A DNA stretch of 11,269 bases from a bacterium (GCA_014381105.1 JACMIO010000082.1:1-11269); one strand, 5' to 3'; shown: positions 1 to 7,270, counted from the stretch's first letter. A program made the numbers and translations. The notes: a model not told the origin generated them from the letters alone.

Positions 1-1
1 T

Positions 2-625
2 CATCCTGCTTTAACTGGGCCACCAATTGAAGTTGCAAACAAATTATGTGAAGGCATGAACGCGAAGTCTGTTGAAATTACTTCCAATAATAGTGGAATT
101 AACAACGTCTTTTATGGTGAAATACCCCAGTCCTTTCATAACGCAATCAAGAATCTTGAAAGACTTGCTATAGAAGATGAACAGGAACTAAAATCTCTTA
201 TAGTGGGAACGAATACTGATACGAATTCGAGTTCAACATTATCAAGTTCTTTGAGTTTATTGTGGAATTCGGTGAATGTTCTTAAGAGAAATGCCATTGT
301 GGTTATTGTTTCGGAAAATAACAAGGGATTTGGGGCAATGGCATTAGAGAAATTTGCATACGGGGAAATAAAACTAGAAGACTATAAGAATTCTAACTAC
401 CTCGAGGGGTTGGAACATATCATGTTTATCAATGAATTAAGAGAAAAATACAATGTTGCAATACTTTCTTCGTTACCAAAATATTATCTAAAGGAGATAT
501 TTGGACTTAAAGTATTTTCGAATATTCAGGAAGCGGCAGAAAAAATACTTGAGATGAATGGAAAAAGTCATAGGATTTCAATTATCCAAGATCCAAATAC
601 TGCAATATTCAAAAAGCATGGCTAA
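2..625 (+). CDS. LarA/DUF2088-like protein, 3' part (5' end outside window)
   Basis: The frame is open from the first bases of the window, so this is the C-terminal part (about 207 residues) of a longer protein; the ATG at 56 is internal. The visible part resembles the C-terminal half of the nickel-dependent lactate racemase LarA/DUF2088 family. It starts with a HPALTGPP stretch, followed by INNVFYGEIPQSFHNAIK, which matches the family's block where a residue is handed into a 'GD..eAh' segment. Then come a hydrophobic strand with SENNKGFG (family: AE..eGfG) and a final Rossmann-like part with AILSSLPKYY and an EEA-like helix. The usual GG.PKD segment is not visible; a Ser/Thr-rich stretch lies there instead. 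LarA itself racemises lactate with a nickel-pincer cofactor. Many archaeal paralogs have no known substrate, so lactate racemisation should not be assumed. The family call is by eye and moderate. Confidence 0.6.
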   Translation, partial: HPALTGPPIEVANKLCEGMNAKSVEITSNNSGINNVFYGEIPQSFHNAIKNLERLAIEDEQELKSLIVGTNTDTNSSSTLSSSLSLLWNSVNVLKRNAIVVIVSENNKGFGAMALEKFAYGEIKLEDYKNSNYLEGLEHIMFINELREKYNVAILSSLPKYYLKEIFGLKVFSNIQEAAEKILEMNGKSHRISIIQDPNTAIFKKHG

Positions 626-670
626 ATGGAGTATTAGTACAAACTATGTTTCATAGAAACCCAAAGTTAA

Positions 671-680
671 AATAATTAAA
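671..680 (+). promoter_or_regulatory. TATA-like promoter of the acetyltransferase gene
   Basis: The AT-rich box AATAATTAAA is centred about 25 bases before the TTG at 699. Archaeal TATA boxes sit about 26 bases before the transcription start, so the mRNA may begin at or next to the start codon (leaderless). This supports the TTG start, since the frame has no ATG nearby. Confidence 0.4.
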
Positions 681-698
681 AATCATCTATTTGATAAT

Positions 699-1196
699 TT
701 GCAGAGCTGCTTACGAAGAAATGAAGATTATGTCTTCTACAGATGTGGTATAGAAAACCTACATTCGGTAATTGAGATAAACTTAAACTCACTGCCTGAA
801 CACTATACAGAGTATTTTTTTGAATCAATTCTAAAAGAATTACCTGAATCATTCATTGTGGCAGAAATTAGTGGTAAAATCATTGGATATGTAATGTGCA
901 AGATTGAATTTGGATTTTCAAATTTCAGGAAATTAGGCTTTGTAAAGAAAGGACATGTAGTTTCCATTGCGATTTTAGAAGAACACCGAGGAAAGAAAGT
1001 TGGTTCCATTCTAATGGAGGAAGCAATAAATGGACTTGTATCAAGGCGAACAGAAGAGGTTTATCTCGAGGTAAGAGTGAGCAATTCTGCGGCAATAAAA
1101 ATGTATGAGAAATTAAATTTTAAGGTGAGATCAAGACTGAAAACTTACTATAGAGATGGCGAAGATGCATTCTTGATGGCATTAGAATTGTCTTGA
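699..1196 (+). CDS. GNAT-family protein N-terminal acetyltransferase (archaeal NatA/RimI-like)
   Basis: This 165-residue GNAT protein matches the archaeal Ard1/RimI group, which moves an acetyl group from acetyl-CoA to the alpha-amino group of protein N-termini in the cytosol. Family marks are NSLPEHYTEYFF (residues 30-41), a hallmark of the archaeal/eukaryotic catalytic NAT subunit; the acetyl-CoA loop R-G-K-K-V-G (97-102) after strand VVSIAIL; and EVRVSNSAAIKMYEKLNF (124-141) with YYRDGEDAFLM (150-160) near the end. The length equals that of the characterised Sulfolobus enzyme (about 167). The start is TTG, chosen because an in-frame stop lies upstream at 654, no ATG occurs near the N-terminus, and a TATA-like box sits about 25 bases before it. 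The next gene's ATG is 28 bases after the stop, so the two are probably cotranscribed. The class is secure; its exact peptide preference is not readable. Confidence 0.88.
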   Translation: MQSCLRRNEDYVFYRCGIENLHSVIEINLNSLPEHYTEYFFESILKELPESFIVAEISGKIIGYVMCKIEFGFSNFRKLGFVKKGHVVSIAILEEHRGKKVGSILMEEAINGLVSRRTEEVYLEVRVSNSAAIKMYEKLNFKVRSRLKTYYRDGEDAFLMALELS

Positions 1197-1224
1197 GTTG
1201 AATAATAGTGGTGCAATATTTATC

Positions 1225-1422
1225 ATGAAACAGAACAAAATAATTGGACTAATTTTACTCATAGTACCGTCCTTATTTCTCATTTTCTTTTCATACCTGT
1301 TGTTATTTACACATTGGGATATTCTCATGATAAAAACTACTTTGGTAGTCATTGTGGGGATACTAATGACAGTGCTTGTCTGGATGGGTTACACAATGGC
1401 TTCAGCTCCCCCAGATAAATGA
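1225..1422 (+). CDS. Small two-helix membrane protein of unknown function
   Basis: This ORF encodes 65 residues from the ATG at 1225. A TTG at 1198, right after the upstream stop, would add nine residues, but the ATG gives a more usual membrane-protein start (MKQNK followed directly by a hydrophobic helix). There are two predicted transmembrane segments, about residues 6-28 and 37-57, separated by a short THWDILMIKT loop, and a short polar tail ending in ASAPPDK. No catalytic or binding motif is visible and I recognise no family. It lies immediately downstream of the acetyltransferase and probably shares its transcript. Its stop is seven bases from the 3' end of the convergent methyltransferase gene. 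Confidence 0.6.
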   Translation: MKQNKIIGLILLIVPSLFLIFFSYLLLFTHWDILMIKTTLVVIVGILMTVLVWMGYTMASAPPDK

Positions 1423-1429
1423 GTTATAA

Positions 1430-2272
1430 TTAAGTTACCAGTACATCAGATACGATTTGATAAAATCTAGGACCAACCTCTCTCACAACTCTAACATTTC
1501 TAATGGTGTGGTTAAATTTACTAAATGATTCTGAAGTATCCATAACTCCATTCTGTATGGCGGTTTTCTTATTGTCAGCTCCTACATGACAAAAATAGTG
1601 TATCATACCACTACCGTTTTCAAGCGAACTTACGGCAGCATCTACAAAATCTCTTGCTTTTTCCGGTAAGGGCATCAACACCCGTTTTGCAATTCCCTTA
1701 AGGCTTTTGTGTATTTCCTGCTCGGCATCACCAAGAACAGGAATCACATTCCCTGTCAATTTATTTATCTCAATATTCTGTCTGCACATGTCAGTGGCTA
1801 TTGGGTTTGAATCAATAGAATAAACTTTGGCCGACTTGTTATAGCGGGATATTATGATGGAAAACGTTCCTACGCCTCCGAACATATTCACAATCACTTC
1901 ATTAGGTTCAGTCAATTTCGCAATCCTCAACCGTTCGGTTGACAGTCTGGGTGAAAAGTAAGTATTGATTACATCTACTTTGAAAGTGCACCCATGTTCC
2001 TTATACACAGTAATTGGACTATTTTCTCCAGATATCAATTCCAATTTCCGCAATCTATAATCCCCCTCAATCGCTGATACCTGACAAAATACCGATTTTA
2101 CTGGCCTAATTTCCTCAATCAATGCATCTGCAATCAATTTTCTTTTAGAGGTTAATGATTCTGGGATTTTGATTATCGCAATAGTTCCGATGATATCAAA
2201 TGATGATGACAGTTTTTCAAGCTCTGTACTATCAAGTCTTTCTTGCAATAACACCTTAAGCATTTTTGTCAT
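1430..2272 (-). CDS. Trm5-like tRNA (guanine-N1) methyltransferase family protein
   Basis: This 280-residue class I SAM-dependent methyltransferase belongs to the Trm5/TYW2 group, which modifies G37 next to the tRNA anticodon. The linker segment has YKEHGCTFKVDV and TYFSPRLSTERLRIA (residues about 90-118), with R109 in the position of the family's conserved arginine. The SAM pocket is NMFGGVGTFSI (129-139), followed by the acidic strand end YSIDSNP (151-157) and GDAE (181-184). The catalytic-loop equivalent is LMPLPEKA (199-206), where Trm5 usually reads N-L-P. The C-terminus ends in GPRFYQIVSDVLV, like the family's final strand. It is shorter at the N-terminus than most archaeal Trm5b proteins, so the D1 tRNA-elbow domain is reduced or different. 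It starts 13 bases after ABCE1 stops, so the two are likely one operon. An ATG three codons later is an alternative start. Trm5 is more likely than TYW2, but I cannot exclude a paralog. Confidence 0.82.
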   Translation of the reverse strand: MTKMLKVLLQERLDSTELEKLSSSFDIIGTIAIIKIPESLTSKRKLIADALIEEIRPVKSVFCQVSAIEGDYRLRKLELISGENSPITVYKEHGCTFKVDVINTYFSPRLSTERLRIAKLTEPNEVIVNMFGGVGTFSIIISRYNKSAKVYSIDSNPIATDMCRQNIEINKLTGNVIPVLGDAEQEIHKSLKGIAKRVLMPLPEKARDFVDAAVSSLENGSGMIHYFCHVGADNKKTAIQNGVMDTSESFSKFNHTIRNVRVVREVGPRFYQIVSDVLVT

Positions 2273-2285
2273 ATTTTGACTAATT

Positions 2286-4082
2286 TCAAGTCCTCATGTA
2301 ATAGTCTCCAGAGCTCTTTTGTGCCCTATCCAGTCTTCCACCCAGCTTATTTATTCTTGGACGACCGGTGTTTTCATCACGCCTGTATGTAATAGAAAGA
2401 TTCTCAAGAAACTTGTTCATTCCACTCTCTTTCTTTATTGGAGAACCAGCAAATCCATTTTCCCCCGGATTTCCAGAGAAGATAATCAATGAATCAGCTA
2501 CCAAATCTATTAGTTGCATATCATGATCAACAATTATTGCGGATTTTCCCTGAGATTTCACAAATCTATGAAGGAATTTTGCAATATTGATCCTATCCTC
2601 TACATCTAAAAATGCAGAAGGCTCATCCAATGCATAGATGTCTGCCGGTCTTATTAGGGCGCAACAAACAGCGACCTTTTGTAGTTCTCCACCACTCAAT
2701 GTATCTACTCTTTTGTCATAAAGTTTTTTGATACCCATTGGTACAACGATCTGCTGTTCCATGGTCGAGCCTTCAATCGGTCCTTGATAAGCCACATTTA
2801 ATAAAGATTCTATATTGCCATCATATTCATTTTGTAAATATTGTGGCTTGTACGACAAACTAGCCTTAATATCTATTTGTCCACTATCTGCCTTTTCCAT
2901 GCCCGCTATCATTTTCATAAATGTGGTCTTTCCCAACGCATTGGCTCCGACCATGCCAACTATTTCGCCCTCTCTAATCTCTCCGTGAGAAACATTCAGC
3001 TTAAATGATGGAAATGATTTTGTTAAATCAGAAAATTTTGTCAGCGCTCTATCCACAATTAGCTCCTCGTTCTTGTTCGAATCGTCGAACTTGAATGATT
3101 TCTCCCTAAATCTGATATTTTCTGCTGGAATGAATCCATCCAAAAAAGCGTTTATACCGACCCTGGTACCTTGGATTGGAGCAACGATTCCATACGCGCC
3201 TGGTTCGCCGTATAAGATGTGAATGTAGTCTGAAAGATAGTCAAGAAGAGTTAGGTCATGTTCAACTACCATTACGCTCTTCCCATCATCTGCAAGTTGC
3301 TTTATAGTTCTCGCGACAGCTAATCGTTGATAGATATCGTTATATGATGAAGGTTCATCAAAGAAATAATAATCAGCATCTTTGTTGACTGCTATAGCCA
3401 CTGCCAGACGTTGCAATTCTCCACCACTCAATTCGGAAAGAGAGCGATTAAGTGAGTTATTGAGTGATAGCTGTTGGGTTACCAAATCAATTACTCCTCT
3501 TTCGTCATACTTTTTCAAAAGTTCCCGTGCTGTTCCCTTAAATGCTTTGGGAATTAATTGAACCATTTGGGGTTTTATCGATGTGCGTAAATTTCCAGAA
3601 GCGATTTTTTCAAAATGAGGCTTCAATTCTGTTCCTTGAAAATTCTTTATTATGTCATCCCATTCTAACTCCGAATCATAATTACCAAAATTTGGTTTTA
3701 TATTCCCAGATAATATATTCAAAAGTGTGGATTTTCCAATTCCATTTCTTCCCAACAGACCTACTACTGAACCTTTTTTAAGTAAAGGAATGTGGTAAAG
3801 CCTGAATGAATTAATGCCATATTGATGGATTTTGTGATCTCCAATTTCTTTTGCCAGATTAACAATTACTATTGCATCAAACGGACACTTTTTAATACAA
3901 ATTCCACATCCTGTACACAATTCCTCAGAAATAACTGCTTTCCCATCTTCAGGTCTCTGAATAATACACTCTCCGCCCGTTTTGTTCACTGGACAATAAA
4001 TGATGCATTCCAATCCACACTTCTTCGGCTGACAGAGTTCTTCATCCAATACGGCTACCCTGTGGGTAGAATTAGGGTTCAT
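2286..4082 (-). CDS. ABCE1 (Rli1) ribosome-recycling ATPase
   Basis: This 598-residue soluble twin-ATPase splits the ribosome into subunits after termination, working with aRF1/Pelota in the cytosol. It is complete. The N-terminal iron-sulfur domain has C-x4-C-x3-C-x3-CP (C17, C22, C26, C30) and C-x2-C-x2-C-x3-CP (C56, C59, C62, C66), which bind two [4Fe-4S] clusters. NBD1 has Walker A GRNGIGKST (111-119), signature LSGGE (218-222), Walker B D242-E243 and switch H275. NBD2 has GANALGKTT (379-387), LSGGE (462-466), D486-E487 and H520. The family's C-terminal tail with NTGRPRINKLGGRLD is also present. No membrane domain is present, which separates it from transporters. The start is ATG, and an AT-rich box (minus strand, about 4114-4124) lies about 36 bases upstream. 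The Trm5-like gene follows after 13 bases, a pairing that fits a translation-related operon. Confidence 0.97.
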   Translation of the reverse strand: MNPNSTHRVAVLDEELCQPKKCGLECIIYCPVNKTGGECIIQRPEDGKAVISEELCTGCGICIKKCPFDAIVIVNLAKEIGDHKIHQYGINSFRLYHIPLLKKGSVVGLLGRNGIGKSTLLNILSGNIKPNFGNYDSELEWDDIIKNFQGTELKPHFEKIASGNLRTSIKPQMVQLIPKAFKGTARELLKKYDERGVIDLVTQQLSLNNSLNRSLSELSGGELQRLAVAIAVNKDADYYFFDEPSSYNDIYQRLAVARTIKQLADDGKSVMVVEHDLTLLDYLSDYIHILYGEPGAYGIVAPIQGTRVGINAFLDGFIPAENIRFREKSFKFDDSNKNEELIVDRALTKFSDLTKSFPSFKLNVSHGEIREGEIVGMVGANALGKTTFMKMIAGMEKADSGQIDIKASLSYKPQYLQNEYDGNIESLLNVAYQGPIEGSTMEQQIVVPMGIKKLYDKRVDTLSGGELQKVAVCCALIRPADIYALDEPSAFLDVEDRINIAKFLHRFVKSQGKSAIIVDHDMQLIDLVADSLIIFSGNPGENGFAGSPIKKESGMNKFLENLSITYRRDENTGRPRINKLGGRLDRAQKSSGDYYMRT

Positions 4083-4175
4083 ATGTAACTATAATAGTAT
4101 TGATGAAATGATCTATTATAATTGTTGAGGCTGCAATGAATTAGTAGATGCTTAGTTTCTCAATAAGTCACTCTT

Positions 4176-4184
4176 ATTATATAG
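4176..4184 (+). promoter_or_regulatory. TATA-like box ahead of the zinc-finger/PH-like gene
   Basis: The sequence TTATTATATAG lies in the divergent spacer between ABCE1 and this gene. Its centre near 4180 predicts a transcript start near 4206, giving about 30 bases of leader before the ATG at 4236 or 15 before the alternative GTG at 4221. No clear Shine-Dalgarno sequence is seen ahead of either. Confidence 0.35.
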
Positions 4185-4235
4185 AATTGATTTTCCAGAA
4201 ATACTAAAAAGTATCGGATTGTGCACAAAATTAGC

Positions 4236-4916
4236 ATGGGTGAACCATACTGCAATGACCCACGATGCCAGAGGAACAGGAGTGGCGAGAGACACAAGGT
4301 CCATGTGATAGGAGAAGAACAAGCAAACACCTACCTTGGTGAAAATTATTGCAATGACCCACGATGCCAGAGAAACAGAAATGGACAGAAACACGAAGCC
4401 CACACTGAATCAATTATTTCGAATGTAACGGTTGTTGATAAAAGATTTGATACCACTGATGAATATACATACTGTAATGACCCAAGGTGCCAGACAAACA
4501 GGGACGGCGAGAGACATGGACAGCACTCTCCTGACAACCCAAATTTTTATTATATTAGATATTTGGGCGGTCACAAAGCATTTCCTACTCCCACCGATAC
4601 TAAAATGCACTTTTACTACGATAGAGTGGAAATTGACAATCCAAAACTAGTAGTCCCATATAGACATATGCAAAACATCGAAAACACAAATGAAAAGAAA
4701 ATATCGGCATTGAGAATAATAGTTCTTGGCTTAATTTTTGTTCCACTCGCCATAGTGGGCGCTTTATGGAAAAAGAATCATATCTATACCATCATACGGT
4801 TCAGAGATTATTTCGATGATCAGATGATTGTTTTAGATTTCGACCAAAATATCGATTCTGCTCAATCGGTAATTTACAAACGAATGTTGGAATTCCGTAA
4901 TAGTAAGAAATTCTAA
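4236..4916 (+). CDS. Triple CCHH zinc-finger-like repeats fused to a PH-like domain with membrane segment
   Basis: This ORF encodes 226 residues from ATG 4236; an in-frame GTG at 4221 would add five. The N-terminal half holds three near-identical motifs of the form Y-C-N-D-P-R-C-Q-x-N-R-x-G-x-[RK]-H-x-x-H, i.e. C-x4-C-x8-H-x2-H. Their ligands are C6/C11/H20/H23, C39/C44/H53/H56 and C80/C85/H94/H97. This is a plausible zinc site, but the spacing differs from classical C2H2 DNA-binding fingers. After residue 100 comes a domain starting FYYIRYLGGH, then alternating beta-like strands, a hydrophobic stretch (about 156-178) and two closing strands with a final helix. This order resembles bacterial/archaeal PH-like domains with an inserted hydrophobic hairpin. 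I infer a membrane-attached protein that displays metal-binding modules. The function is unknown; it stands alone with its own promoter, divergent from ABCE1. Confidence 0.8.
   Translation: MGEPYCNDPRCQRNRSGERHKVHVIGEEQANTYLGENYCNDPRCQRNRNGQKHEAHTESIISNVTVVDKRFDTTDEYTYCNDPRCQTNRDGERHGQHSPDNPNFYYIRYLGGHKAFPTPTDTKMHFYYDRVEIDNPKLVVPYRHMQNIENTNEKKISALRIIVLGLIFVPLAIVGALWKKNHIYTIIRFRDYFDDQMIVLDFDQNIDSAQSVIYKRMLEFRNSKKF
4248..4526 (+). repeat. Three imperfect 57-base coding repeats (zinc-finger-like units)
   Basis: Units at 4248-4304, 4347-4403 and 4470-4526 each encode 19 residues of the CNDPRCQ-type module. Units 1 and 2 share long identical DNA runs (for example GCAATGACCCACGATGCCAG), while unit 3 has diverged (CCAAGGTGCCAG). 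Start-to-start distances are 99 and 123 bases, so the linkers between units are unrelated in length. The pattern suggests internal duplication, with units 1 and 2 the most recent copies or homogenised by conversion. Confidence 0.85.
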
Positions 4917-4942
4917 ATGTAATTTTGGATGCTATCCAGCTA

Positions 4943-4952
4943 GGATTAAATT
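4943..4952 (+). promoter_or_regulatory. TATA-like promoter of the 5S rRNA gene
   Basis: The box GATTAAATTA is centred about 27 bases before the predicted 5' end of the 5S rRNA. This fits archaeal TATA spacing and implies that the 5S gene is transcribed on its own rather than from a large rRNA operon. Confidence 0.5.
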
Positions 4953-4976
4953 ATCCCTTAGTGCTTTACATTATCA

Positions 4977-5091
4977 AGCCGGCCATAGTAATAGGGTGCG
5001 ACCCGGTCCCATTCCGAACCCGGAAGTCAAACCTGTTATCGCTGCTGTGTTACTGATCTACGTGAGTGGTTGGGAAGCAGCAGTGCTGGCA
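4977..5091 (+). rRNA. 5S ribosomal RNA
   Basis: The sequence carries the hallmark 5S core GGTCCCATTCCGAACCCGGAAGT (given here as positions 5005-5027), which forms loop B/helix III. It is preceded by GGGTGCGACCC, and the end stem is closed by GCCGGC (4978-4983) pairing with GCTGGC (5085-5090). A GTTACTGATCTACGTGAGTGG segment corresponds to helices IV/V. At about 115 bases it is close to the usual 115-125. It is flanked by protein genes, with no 16S, 23S or tRNA gene in this window, as is common in Thaumarchaeota where 5S is unlinked. The ends may be off by a few bases. The downstream ATTTTAATATC is a weak T-rich termination signal. Confidence 0.93.
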
Positions 5092-5131
5092 TTTTAATAT
5101 CTTGACAATTTAGATTTCTGAACCGTGCATC

Positions 5132-5707
5132 TTACAGTTTCATCTTTTCTCCAAAGTGCAATTCCGAAAACAATTCCCGTATATTCATGGCTATATTATC
5201 AAGAAACTCATATAGAAAGACAAATTCCCTCGGATGCCATATCCTGCACTCAATTAAGCATGCCATGTTTACTACACGAACTGAAACAGTTCTTGTGACT
5301 TCAGACTTGAGGGCCTGAAATAAGAAATCCGTAATGCGCTGGTCATTAGTCAATCTCGATGCTAAGATGCTACCACTCCAGCCTGCCTCATTCACTCGCC
5401 CTTCAGTCAAACTGTAATACAGGTTTGAGTTTAAGAGATCTTGGTGATTCTGATCGTTTTCTATCAAATCCTGGTTTTGAACAAGACAATAAATGTTATA
5501 GAAGGGTCCCATTCTAACAACATCCTCTGATCCTACATAATCTATGCTTCCTGAAAGCATCCGAATAAATCCATCTCTATTCCCCAACCACTTTTCAAAA
5601 TACGGCTTGTACTTTTGTAGTATATCAGAATCATATCTTCCAATTCTACACTTTATATCATCCAAACCCAATAAATCAATTATTTCTTTAATTTGAAGAA
5701 TTGGCAA
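5132..5707 (-). CDS. Conserved-looking protein of unknown function, 191 residues
   Basis: This is an open frame of 191 residues with a plausible soluble, mostly helical composition. It begins MPILQIKEIIDLLGLDDIKC and has no signal peptide, membrane segment, or Cys/His cluster. The middle part (SGSIDYVGSEDVV, then LYYSLTEGRVNEAGW) and a helix-rich C-terminal half (TVSVRVVNMACLIECRIWHP, then FLYEFLDNIAMNIRELF) suggest a compact fold, perhaps with HEAT-like helices, but I recognise no family. The start is TTG, because an in-frame stop lies just upstream (5726-5728) and the first internal ATG is 50 codons in. It begins 44 bases after the aminopeptidase stop on the same strand, so it may be cotranscribed with it. 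Its 3' end is 40 bases from the end of the convergent 5S gene. Confidence 0.65.
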   Translation of the reverse strand: MPILQIKEIIDLLGLDDIKCRIGRYDSDILQKYKPYFEKWLGNRDGFIRMLSGSIDYVGSEDVVRMGPFYNIYCLVQNQDLIENDQNHQDLLNSNLYYSLTEGRVNEAGWSGSILASRLTNDQRITDFLFQALKSEVTRTVSVRVVNMACLIECRIWHPREFVFLYEFLDNIAMNIRELFSELHFGEKMKL

Positions 5708-5751
5708 GGATATAATAATTGCTAGTTACTGTATTGCCACTGAATTCGTAG

Positions 5752-7239
5752 TCATGACGCATTATGACTCGCGATAAATTTGACAATTGTTCTGATACCA
5801 AAACCAGTAGCTCCTTTTGGATTATAAGTTTTTTCTTTGGTACCGTCCTGGTTCCAAGCAGTTCCGGCAATATCCAAATGCACCCAAGGAGTATCACCAA
5901 CGAAGTAGGACAAGAATGCGGCAGCAGTAATAGCTCCTCCACCTCTTCCTCCGATATTTTTTATGTCTGCATTGGAGCTTTTCAACTGTTCTTTGTATTC
6001 GTCAAATAGCGGAAGCTCCCATATTTTTTCACCAGTTTGGTTTGAATACTCTAGAATTTTCGTTACCAAATCTCTACTATTTCCTACCAGTGCGGCGACA
6101 TTCGAACCAAGTGCTACTATGGCAGCACCTGTTAAGGTTGCCATATCAATAATCGCTTGAGGCGCAAATGTTTTTACCGCAAAAGCAAGTGCATCTCCTA
6201 GAATTATTCTACCCTCTGCATCAGTGTTTAAAACTTCTACCGTTTTATTGTTGTACATTCTGATAATATCCCCCGGTCGATACGAGTCACCTGAAGGCAT
6301 GTTCTCTACCGCTGGTATTATACCAATCACATTTGTCTTAAAATCAAGATCAGATATGGCTTTCATTATTCCAATTACATTGCATCCACCACATTTGTCA
6401 TACTTCATCTCCTCCATCTTTTCAGAAGGCTTGATCGAAATTCCGCCTGTATCAAAGGTAACAGCTTTTCCAACAACAACTATTGGCTTGTCATTTTTTG
6501 TAGATCCTGAATACTCTATCACTATTAGCTTAGGAGAGCTAGAACTTCCTCTACCCACTGCCAATATACCTCCAAACCCATACGATTCCATTTCCTCCTT
6601 GTCAATTACCCTTACCTTGATCTTTGGATCCGATGATAATTTCTCTGATAAATTTGCAAGAACCTTTGGAGAACAGTCATTTGGTGGCAAGTTACTAATA
6701 TCCCGAGTGAATATCACTGCATCAGATAACACTGAGGAGTGTTTGATAATATTTTGAATGGCACCCAAGTCATTCCCGGTCAGGATCCTAACTTGATTAA
6801 GATCAGTCCTATCTTCATCCTTCTTATAATTACTAAATGAATAATCTGATAATTTGATTCCTTCCACTATCGCCGAGATTTGTTCGTTATCAATGTCTTT
6901 GAATGGAACTATTACGAATTCGTCTGTAGCCAACTCTTTTGATTTATTGACTACTTTACCAGTCAGATTCCTTGTTTTTTCCGATTCTAAATTTTTTCTA
7001 TCTCCCATTCCTAGAAGTAAAACACGTTTAATGCTAGACCCCGCAGTATTATGAATTACACTCATTGAGCCTTCCTTTGCTGTAAATTCTTTTGATTCAA
7101 CTATCTCTCTTATAATAGGATCAAAATCACTTGTAATATCTGATAACGACAAGGATGAAACCTGATCCGTAAATACATAATTTACTAAGAGTTTGGTTCC
7201 CAATGATGAACTGTTATTTTCAGCCTCAATTACAACCAT
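5752..7239 (-). CDS. pepA: Leucyl aminopeptidase (M17 cytosol aminopeptidase)
   Basis: This M17 enzyme removes N-terminal residues from peptides in the cytosol, using two metal ions, and is usually a hexamer. Numbered from the ATG at 7239 (495 residues), the metal ligands are K258, D263, D281, D340 and E342, and the catalytic residues are K270 and R344. They lie in GKAVTFDTGG, MKYDKCGG and NTDAEGR. The distances between them equal those of the E. coli PepA set (K270, D275, D293, D352, E354, K282, R356), so the active site is intact. The length is close to that of E. coli PepA (503). A TTG at 7245 would add two residues. The ATG is preferred because a TATA-like box is centred 26 bases before it. 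The unknown 191-residue gene follows on the same strand. Confidence 0.95.
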   Translation of the reverse strand: MVVIEAENNSSSLGTKLLVNYVFTDQVSSLSLSDITSDFDPIIREIVESKEFTAKEGSMSVIHNTAGSSIKRVLLLGMGDRKNLESEKTRNLTGKVVNKSKELATDEFVIVPFKDIDNEQISAIVEGIKLSDYSFSNYKKDEDRTDLNQVRILTGNDLGAIQNIIKHSSVLSDAVIFTRDISNLPPNDCSPKVLANLSEKLSSDPKIKVRVIDKEEMESYGFGGILAVGRGSSSSPKLIVIEYSGSTKNDKPIVVVGKAVTFDTGGISIKPSEKMEEMKYDKCGGCNVIGIMKAISDLDFKTNVIGIIPAVENMPSGDSYRPGDIIRMYNNKTVEVLNTDAEGRIILGDALAFAVKTFAPQAIIDMATLTGAAIVALGSNVAALVGNSRDLVTKILEYSNQTGEKIWELPLFDEYKEQLKSSNADIKNIGGRGGGAITAAAFLSYFVGDTPWVHLDIAGTAWNQDGTKEKTYNPKGATGFGIRTIVKFIASHNAS

Positions 7240-7260
7240 GTTCAAAATCAGAAGTATACT

Positions 7261-7270
7261 TTATTTTAAA
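7261..7270 (-). promoter_or_regulatory. TATA box of the aminopeptidase gene
   Basis: On the minus strand the sequence reads TTTAAAATAA, centred 26 bases before the ATG at 7239. The spacing places the transcript start on the start codon, so a leaderless mRNA is likely. Confidence 0.5.

Noticed and set aside
2286..4082. Reading the twin-ATPase gene as an ABC transporter
   Set aside because: There is no membrane domain or permease partner, and the N-terminal 8-Cys iron-sulfur domain is specific to ABCE1.
3822..4088. An 88-codon plus-strand frame opposite the ABCE1 N-terminus
   Set aside because: It lies over the conserved iron-sulfur domain of ABCE1 and has no recognisable motif or promoter.
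4248..4526. Spaced direct repeats as a CRISPR-like array
   Set aside because: Only three units with unequal spacing, and they are in frame within a coding sequence with conserved protein residues.
4152..4610. Several overlapping minus-strand frames opposite the zinc-module repeats
   Set aside because: Their repeated WVI-type segments are the reverse reading of the CNDPRCQ repeats. The plus frame carries the conserved Cys/His pattern.
6224..6757. A 177-codon frame opposite the aminopeptidase gene
   Set aside because: It is antisense to a complete M17 gene with all active-site residues. Its Ser/Pro/Ile-rich sequence is what the reverse complement of such a gene gives.
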